A stretch of DNA of 12,937 bases, from positions 57,247 to 70,183 of the forward strand of contig NAOQ01000294.1 in the NCBI GenBank assembly GCA_002751075.1, read 5' to 3'. Source of the stretch: Ichthyophonus hoferi. Its lineage: Eukaryota > Opisthokonta > Ichthyosporea > Ichthyophonida > Ichthyophonidae. How positions within the stretch are numbered: position 1 is the stretch's first letter; the number at the start of each line of letters is the position of its first letter. The position numbers were made by a program, and so were the translations under genes. Shown one piece after another: positions 8,372 through 12,937 of the stretch. The notes beneath the pieces are model-generated. The model ran no database searches. It saw only the letters and a program-made list of their open reading frames with translations, and was not told the DNA's origin.

Positions 8372-8469
8372 AAATCCTTCCACGATCTCTTCTCTTTGCG
8401 AAGCTGGAAGAACAATCCTACTTACTCTGTGCCTTGGGTGATGGTTCTCTGCTCTACTATCATATTACT
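8372..8469 (+). CDS. DDB1: DDB1 exon 12 of window (BPB)
   Basis: After the split codon it encodes ILPRSLLFAKLEEQS then YLLCALGDGSLLYYHIT, matching human IIPRSILMTTFESSH then YLLCALGDGALFYFGLN (about 585-617). Tyr-Leu-Leu-Cys-Ala-Leu-Gly-Asp-Gly is a DDB1 signature and is identical here. Donor gtaagt at 8470, phase 0. Confidence 0.97.
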
Positions 8470-8590
8470 GTAAGTGTTGTTGTTGCTGTTGTCCTTTGTA
8501 TTGCTGCATCCAATGTGTGAATGTATGCTGTTGTAATCTGTAATAGTAATGGTGGTAATAATAATTTTACTAATAGTAATAATATCAACA

Positions 8591-8591
<1 letters not shown>

Positions 8592-8624
<33 letters not shown>
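8592..8624 (+). repeat. (TAA)n trinucleotide microsatellite
   Basis: About eleven perfect TAA copies, preceded by a diverged copy of the same repeat. Confidence 0.95.
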
Positions 8625-8626
<2 letters not shown>

Positions 8627-8789
8627 GACCTATTTTTATTTTAAATGATTGTGTTGGGATGATGATATGATTTTCCAATAACCATATTAGGTATAATGAC
8701 TTACTATCTATGCCATTACACTTGTGAATGTAATCTCGACATTTCATTGACCCAAATAAATAAATACCTTACTTGGCATATGCCTATTT

Positions 8790-8872
8790 ATTCTATTATA
8801 CTTTATTACGTTATATTACACTATACTACTATATTTTACTATATTACATTATGCTATACTATGTTATACTCT
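8790..8872 (+). repeat. Degenerate ACTAT/TATTA pentamer tract
   Basis: Mixed TATTA, CTATT and ACTAT pentamers with substitutions. Confidence 0.7.
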
Positions 8873-9119
8873 ACCAGACGCTGCTTAGATATTTCCAAGT
8901 AAATTCAACTGAATAAACCACACAAAACAAAATTAAATTATGTTTTATTACAGTATGCTAACCAATGACGCGGGTGTCTTGCCTCTATGCCTTTTTATAC
9001 TTCACTATATTATAAGATACTCTATTATGTTATACTATCTAACATACACTTTCATATAACCATCATTCTGCCCTCTCTCTTCCCTACCTATCATCGTATC
9101 TTTCCAATATAATTCAACC

Positions 9120-9362
9120 CTACAATACAACATAATATAATATAATATGATACAATACCATACAATACAATACAATACACTGCAGTGCAATACATTACTA
9201 TACAATATACTACAATACAATACATTATAATACAATACAATACAATACAATACAATATACTACAATATGCTACAATACAGTACAGTACAGTACAATACAA
9301 TACAATATATTACAGTACAATACAATACACTACAATACAACACATGACCATACATTACAATA
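9120..9362 (+). repeat. (ACAAT)n pentamer microsatellite
   Basis: Nearly 50 pentamers, mainly ACAAT with ACATT, ACTAC, ACAGT and ATAAT variants. It produces open frames in several registers on both strands that are not genes. It ends about 46 bases before the exon 13 acceptor. Confidence 0.93.
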
Positions 9363-9408
9363 TATTATCATCACCTTATTCCCCTCTCCCCCTCTCTCCC
9401 ACATGCAG

Positions 9409-9579
9409 GAAGCAGGTTATCTTACAGAAAAGCGTAAGGTGACCTTAGGGACCAAGGCCATAGACTTAGTACTCTTTACTTCTAGTAATAATAGTCCCTG
9501 TGTGTTTGCAGCCTGCGACAAACCTACCGTTATACACAGCTCGCGCAACAAGTTACTGTTTTCCTCTGTTAATATTAAG
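9409..9579 (+). CDS. DDB1: DDB1 exon 13 of window (BPB)
   Basis: 57 codons, phase 0 at both ends: EAGYLTEKRKVTLGTKAIDL, then FAACDKPTVIHSSRNKLLFS, then SVNIK. It matches human [20 protein letters not shown]...[26 protein letters not shown] (about 618-674). Lys-Val-Thr-Leu-Gly-Thr and the Pro-Thr-Val-Ile strand are conserved. Acceptor acatgcag at 9408, donor gtttgt at 9580. Confidence 0.97.
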
Positions 9580-9911
9580 GTTTGTTCGCTTTATCTCTAT
9601 TTTCTTTTTTATGTTATATGTTATTATTTACCCTATCATATATATATATATATATATATAATACTATGAATGTGTACAAAATTAGAATGTGAATATTACT
9701 TATTTCCATATTAGATATGAACTAGCTTTTTTTATGTTAAAAAAACATAAATTAAAAATTAAATGAGTATTACTATTGGTTCAGTGATTTTAAATTTATA
9801 GGGAATATTGTTTGAGGTAGATACCTATCCCTATACGCTATCTTTCTCTTTCATTTATATTTTCTATGTTATTATATACCTTCATATTCAAACTTCAACC
9901 CATCCTCGCAG
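9580..9911 (+). other. Intron 13
   Basis: Phase 0, 332 bases. A TA run lies at 9638-9661 and a small A/T hairpin at about 9731-9751 (TTTATGTT with AACATAAA). One ATTGG near 9775. The acceptor is catcctcgcag. Confidence 0.8.
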
Positions 9912-10013
9912 GACATAAACCACGTGTGTACCTTTAATACATTGGCCTATAGAGACTGTTTAGTTTTGGTATCTGACGTTACTATGTCCCTGGCTACTCT
10001 GGATGTTATACAG
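9912..10013 (+). CDS. DDB1: DDB1 exon 14 of window (end of BPB)
   Basis: 34 codons, phase 0 at both ends: DINHVCTFNTLAYRDCLVLV then SDVTMSLATLDVIQ. It matches human [20 protein letters not shown] then NNSTLTIGTIDEIQ (about 675-708) at exactly equal length. This strand links BPB to BPC. Donor gtaaag at 10014, followed four bases later by an array full of donor-like GTATGT hexamers. Confidence 0.95.
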
Positions 10014-10017
10014 GTAA

Positions 10018-10310
10018 AGGTTATATGTATTTATGTATGCAGGTATATATGTAGGTATGTAGGTATGTTGGTATGTATGTAGGTAGGTATGTTAGTATGT
10101 AGGTATGTATGCATGTATGTAGGTAGGTATGTATGTAGGTATGTATGTATGTAGGTAGGTAGGTATGTAGGTATGTATGTATGTAGGTAGGTAGGTAGAT
10201 AGCTATGTAGGTAGGTATGAGTATGTAAGTATGCATGTATATGTAGGTATGTAGGCATGTATGTAGGTATATAGATGTATGTGTAGGTATGTAGGTAGGT
10301 ATATACATAT
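10018..10310 (+). repeat. GTAG/GTAT tetramer array
   Basis: About 70 tetramers mixing GTAT and GTAG, with a few GCAT and GTTG units. The unit order is irregular, as in an old interrupted microsatellite. Long minus-strand open frames rich in Thr, Tyr, His and Pro are artefacts of it. Confidence 0.93.
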
Positions 10311-10513
10311 ATGTATATGCATATTTACAAAGAATATTCTGTGTGTTTGTAAGTATAAAGTCAAATGTATGTATACGAGTCCATACTGAAAATTTTCACC
10401 GGGGCAGGGTGGAAATTGATATATGTAGTGTTGTTGCTTATCTATATATACTATTATATTATTTTATATACCCATATATCCGTCTCTATTATATCCTGTT
10501 ATCCATCTAGTGT

Positions 10514-10590
10514 TACATACCTACATACTTACTTACATACTTACTTACTTACTTACATGCATACATACAAACATACATACATACATACAT
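10514..10590 (+). repeat. CATA/CTTA tetramer array
   Basis: About 19 tetramers, CTTA-rich at the 5' end and pure CATA at the 3' end. Its CATA part is complementary to the TATG runs of the upstream GTAT array. Confidence 0.9.
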
Positions 10591-10691
10591 TGCACATCTT
10601 ATTATTGCCTTTCCACCCAACCCTTCCTAACCCATTGGCAAATGCACCACCTGAGATATCATGCACTCATCTATTATTCACCCAATCACAG

Positions 10692-10779
10692 AAACTACAT
10701 ATACGAACAATTCCCCTTGGCGTATCCCCTCTCCGTATATGTCATATGGCTGAAACTAATACTATTGCTGTAATAACCT
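10692..10779 (+). CDS. DDB1: DDB1 exon 15 of window (start of BPC)
   Basis: 29 codons plus one base: KLHIRTIPLGVSPLRICHMA then ETNTIAVIT. It matches human [20 protein letters not shown] then VSQCFGVLS (about 709-737). Lys-Leu-His-Ile-Arg-Thr is a near-invariant DDB1 strand opening BPC. Acceptor aatcacag at 10691, donor gtaaga at 10780, phase 1. Confidence 0.97.
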
Positions 10780-11084
10780 GTAAGATTCATTCTTTATAAT
10801 TATGTTTTTTTTTTCTTTTTATTTGTTTTTTTTATCTCTCCCCCTTTGCCTATAAATTATTATAGTGCTATGGTTTTAGTGGTGTATTTGATTAATTAAT
10901 TAGGGGTCCTGCTATTGGTTTAATTAGAAGATAACTAATACCTATAGCTACACTTTCACTTATATGTATCTACCTCTACCTATATCTATATCCGTATCAA
11001 TAATCTTACCTATACCTATACTAATTCTAAATTCATTTTCTTGCCCTCTCCCTCTCTCCCTCTCCCCCCCTCTACAACATACAG
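10780..11084 (+). other. Intron 15
   Basis: Phase 1, 305 bases. T-rich at 10804-10840, TAATTAAT near 10890, ATTGG near 10914, CTATAC-like hexamers around 10940-11020, then a strong CT-rich tract to the acceptor acatacag. I looked for an exon covering the human Ser-rich loop and saw none. Confidence 0.8.
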
Positions 11085-11162
11085 GTCATACCACAGTCAC
11101 CACAGACTATGAAGAGATCGACAAATATTCAATTCGTTTATTTAATCATAAAACATTCAATG
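11085..11162 (+). CDS. DDB1: DDB1 exon 16 of window (BPC)
   Basis: After a split Cys codon: HTTVTTDYEEIDKYSIRLFN then HKTFN. It aligns with human RIEVQD...EEVEVHNLLIID then QHTFE (about 739-800). The human Ser/Thr-rich loop of roughly 35 residues is absent; only a short acidic Asp-Tyr-Glu-Glu stretch remains. Donor gtaagc at 11163, phase 1. Confidence 0.9.
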
Positions 11163-11224
11163 GTAAGCAAACCTCAAACCTCAGTGGTTTGTGTTGCACT
11201 GTTTTCTGCAGTAGTGTATTGTTA

Positions 11225-11304
11225 TAGGGATAGGGAGATGAGTAGATAGAGATAAAGAAAGAGAGAGATAGATAGAAATAGAGATCTATAGAGACAGATA
11301 GAAG
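11225..11304 (+). repeat. GAGATA/GATAGA purine-rich tract
   Basis: Irregular GATA and GAGA units on the + strand, almost without pyrimidines other than T. Confidence 0.75.
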
Positions 11305-11855
11305 TATATATACTATTTAGTCATGCTACCATATATAAGCATATATATACATATAAATAAGGCCCATTGGTTGTATATAACCCTATTCCGGTCATGTGTT
11401 GTTATTCCTTTAACTGTGATAGGCTAGTATATTATTATGTCTACTATTAAAATGGGTTGCTGTAATACTATTGGATCATGCTCTATTATAGCTATTATAT
11501 TCTATTATAGATGCTATATATTATACCGTAATGTATAGAGCTATAAGGTTGGTGTGGTTAAGTTTGACTTGTAATTTTAATACTCTTGAAAGATATTTAT
11601 CGGTTAGGCGACCATTTAATGCATATGCTAAAAATTAATCTATTATCTACACCAATCATAACACGTGGTTTAATTTATTTAATATAGTATACCATGGCAA
11701 TATATCTTGCCAGATCATAGTTTTATTGCATTTTAGACCAATAAATTTACATCCTTAAAACACTTCATTGCAATTTATATTTTAAATATCATTTACATTG
11801 TACCTCTATTTTACAGTTGTTCCCAACCCCAATATACACTACATATTTTTTTAAA

Positions 11856-11885
11856 ACTATACTATACTATACTATACTATACTAT
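11856..11885 (+). repeat. (ACTAT)6 pentamer microsatellite
   Basis: Six perfect ACTAT units, 40 bases before the exon 17 acceptor. Confidence 0.93.
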
Positions 11886-11925
11886 ATTATGCACACCTAT
11901 TAATGCTTGTTATTTACACGCACAG

Positions 11926-12093
11926 GATTGGATGAAGTGGTGCTTCCATCTACGGATGCTGCACTGTGTATGGCTGTATACCGTGTGGTCAACCAACCAA
12001 CACCTTTCTATGCCGTTGGTACAGCTATCATAGATTCCACCTCTACTGAGGCACCCGCCAAGGGCAGAATAACCTTATTTGGTGTTAATGATG
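11926..12093 (+). CDS. DDB1: DDB1 exon 17 of window (BPC)
   Basis: After the split Gly codon: LDEVVLPSTDAALCMAVYRV, then TPFYAVGTAIIDSTSTEAPA, then KGRITLFGVND. It matches human [22 protein letters not shown]...NTYFIVGTAMVYPEEAEPK...QGRIVVFQYSD (about 801-855). Val-Gly-Thr-Ala and Gly-Arg-Ile are conserved. Human Glu840/Glu842, in the DCAF-binding pocket, align with a loop that keeps one Glu (Ser-Thr-Glu-Ala) and is one residue longer. Donor gtgagt at 12094, phase 1. Confidence 0.96.
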
Positions 12094-12666
12094 GTGAGTT
12101 AATTGGTCTGGCTAGTGTCTGGGCTGTTATAATTAATAGAATGTCATGCGGGTGGGTAGGTGTGATTGGCTCATTTGAAGAGAGGGTAAAGAGGGAAAGA
12201 TAATATGATTGGATTGCGGTTTGGTATATATATATAAGTAGGAGTAGAGCAAGAAGTAGGGAATGGTATTGGTTGCAGAGCGATGGGATCTCACCAATAA
12301 ACAGTGGATATAGGTAAGTAGACCAATAGGTGAAATCAGCTATAATATATATTAGGATAGCATGATGATATGATATGATTGTATAGTCTAGGGTCATTAT
12401 AATATATATATATATATTATATGCACTGTACAGTTTATTTTTATGTTTATATAATACAATACAATATAAAATCATCTTGACCACATTCTCCTCCGCTTTT
12501 TGCATTCATATACCCTATCCTACTCTACCCTACTCTATTCTACTCTATCTGACCCCACCCTATCCTACCCTATCCTATCCTATCCTATCCTACCTTATTC
12601 TACCCTATCCTACTCTATCCTACCCTACTCTATTCTACCCTATCCTACCCTACCCTACATGTGTAG
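12094..12666 (+). other. Intron 17
   Basis: Phase 1. ATTGG occurs at 12102, 12165, 12208 and 12268, then CCAAT at 12294 and 12323. ATTGGTC at 12102-12108 is complementary to GACCAAT at 12321-12327. A palindromic TA tract lies at about 12398-12421 and a CCTAT/CCTAC array at 12511-12660 ends six bases before the exon. Confidence 0.85.
12511..12660 (+). repeat. (CCTAT/CCTAC)n pentamer microsatellite
   Basis: About 30 pentamers of CCTAT, CCTAC, TCTAT and TCTAC. It doubles as the pyrimidine-rich tract of the exon 18 acceptor, which follows almost at once. Confidence 0.93.
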
Positions 12667-12761
12667 GCAAACTAGTCACAGTGAGTTCAACGGAGGTGGA
12701 AGGTGGGGTATATTCTCTGACATGCTTACCTGATAGGCTGTGTGCTGGTATAGATGGACAG
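12667..12761 (+). CDS. DDB1: DDB1 exon 18 of window (BPC)
   Basis: After the split Gly codon: KLVTVSSTEVEGGVYSLTCL then PDRLCAGIDGQ. It matches human [20 protein letters not shown] then NGKLLASINST (about 857-887) at equal length. The Tyr of Gly-Val-Tyr-Ser aligns with human Tyr871, a DCAF-contact residue. Acceptor catgtgtag at 12666, donor gtaggt at 12762, phase 0. The rest of BPC and the C-terminal domain lie beyond the window. Confidence 0.95.
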
Positions 12762-12937
12762 GTAGGTGGTATTATAGGTAGGGTATTATAGTGTATTTTA
12801 TAGTATTATAGTATATTGTATAATATTGTATTATAGGGTAGTGTATTATAGTTTATTATATTATATTATATTATATTATATTATATTATATTATATTATA
12901 TTATATTATATTATATTATATTATATTATATTATATT
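12762..12937 (+). repeat. Intron 18 (5' part): TATAG then TATTA pentamer array
   Basis: Only the start of this intron is present. TATAG/TATTG variants fill 12775-12851, then nearly pure TATTA units run from about 12852 to the window end. Confidence 0.93.

Larger units (their letters stand above)
8470..9408 (+). other. Intron 12
   Basis: Phase 0, 939 bases. Carries TAA trinucleotides (degenerate 8541-8590, pure 8592-8624), an ACTAT/TATTA-like tract (8790-8872) and an ACAAT array (9120-9362). Four CCAAT copies (about 8508, 8672, 8960, 9104) and no ATTGG. A minus-strand Leu-rich open frame across the TAA repeat is a repeat artefact. The acceptor has a good C-rich tract. Confidence 0.8.
10014..10691 (+). 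other. Intron 14
   Basis: Phase 0. Two tetranucleotide arrays of roughly opposite sense, GTAG/GTAT at 10018-10310 and CATA/CTTA at 10514-10590, bracket about 200 bases of unique AT-rich sequence. ATTGG lies at about 10633 and CCAAT at 10682-10686, five bases before the acceptor. Confidence 0.85.
11163..11925 (+). other. Intron 16
   Basis: Phase 1, 763 bases. A purine-rich GAGATA-type tract lies at 11225-11304 and (ACTAT)6 at 11856-11885. ATTGG stands at 11366-11370 and 11470-11474, CCAAT at 11652-11656 and 11738-11742. The middle is AT-rich with CTATTATAG-like short repeats around 11480-11520. Confidence 0.8.
708..12761 (+). other. DDB1: DDB1 gene, partial (18 internal exons)
   Basis: DDB1 is a scaffold of three seven-bladed beta-propellers (BPA, BPB, BPC) plus a C-terminal helical domain. 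BPB holds the cullin CUL4; the BPA-BPC cleft holds DCAF receptors, including DDB2 for UV-damaged DNA. It acts in nucleus and cytoplasm. The 18 exons join in phase to about 747 codons and match human DDB1 collinearly from about residue 105 to 887. Strong anchors are DPNGSRYLL, NLGPIVD, VTCSG, RNGIG, HEVACL, YLLCALGDG, KVTLGT, PTVIHSS, KLHIRTIPL and GGVYSL. All introns are GT-AG, with phases 0,0,0,2,0,1,1,1,0,2,1,0,0,0,1,1,1,0 after exons 1-18. The promoter, both termini and the UTRs are outside the window. Identity is modest across much of BPB and high at propeller core strands. No exon shows a stop or frameshift, so I take it as a working gene. Confidence 0.95.

Noticed and set aside
8460-8747. 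Minus-strand frame with a poly-Leu stretch, like a signal peptide
   Set aside because: Leu codons come from the TAA trinucleotide repeat and its surroundings; no other protein character.
9035-9442. Overlapping open frames on both strands
   Set aside because: All come from the ACAAT array; only the tail from 9409 is coding, as exon 13.
10021-10308. Minus-strand frames rich in Thr, Tyr, His and Pro
   Set aside because: They are the GTAG/GTAT array read backwards, lying between two clear DDB1 exons of the + strand.
10780-11084. Possible missed exon encoding the human Ser-rich loop
   Set aside because: No Ser/Thr-rich open stretch with suitable splice sites and phases is seen; exons 15 and 16 already join in phase.
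12008-12505. 165-residue minus-strand open frame
   Set aside because: It overlaps exon 17 antisense and runs into AT-rich intron; no family recognised and composition is that of repeats.
12511-12660. CCTAT/CCTAC array as a telomere-like tract
   Set aside because: Period is 5, not the 6 of TTAGGG-type telomere repeats, and it lies inside an intron between phase-matched exons.

Overview
This is a eukaryotic, AT-rich window carrying the middle of one split protein-coding gene on the + strand. It is DDB1, the three-propeller adaptor of CUL4 (cullin-RING) ubiquitin ligases and large subunit of the UV-damage sensor UV-DDB. I place 18 exons between 708 and 12761, every intron GT-AG. Joined in phase they give about 747 codons without a stop, collinear with roughly residues 105-887 of human DDB1 (1140 aa, alignment from memory). 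The start codon with about the first 104 residues, and about the last 250 residues with the stop codon, lie outside the window. No second gene, RNA gene or recognisable transposon or virus-like element is visible on either strand.

Organism: GT-AG introns of about 250-940 bases, many small exons and a clear but diverged DDB1 suggest an animal or close relative. An early-branching animal such as a sponge would fit the AT-rich introns and poor polypyrimidine tracts, but this is a low-confidence guess. The window opens inside an (AT)n run and ends inside a TATTA array, so it may be a contig broken at both ends by simple repeats.

Layout: 1-707 is intron; exons 1-7 (708-5014) cover most of propeller BPA; exons 8-14 (5805-10013) cover BPB, the propeller that contacts CUL4; exons 15-18 (10692-12761) start BPC, which with BPA forms the pocket for DCAF substrate receptors. 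The introns are unusually rich in simple repeats: an 11-bp minisatellite with higher-order structure in intron 2, pentanucleotide arrays of several sequences in many introns, and GTAG/GTAT against CATA/CTTA arrays in intron 14.

The most interesting signal not explained by the gene is the pentamer CCAAT and its complement ATTGG. I count about 85 by hand, some three times what composition alone would give. Within introns they are ordered: in most introns the first copy is ATTGG and the last is CCAAT, so intron ends could pair. This is my own count and needs a statistical test.
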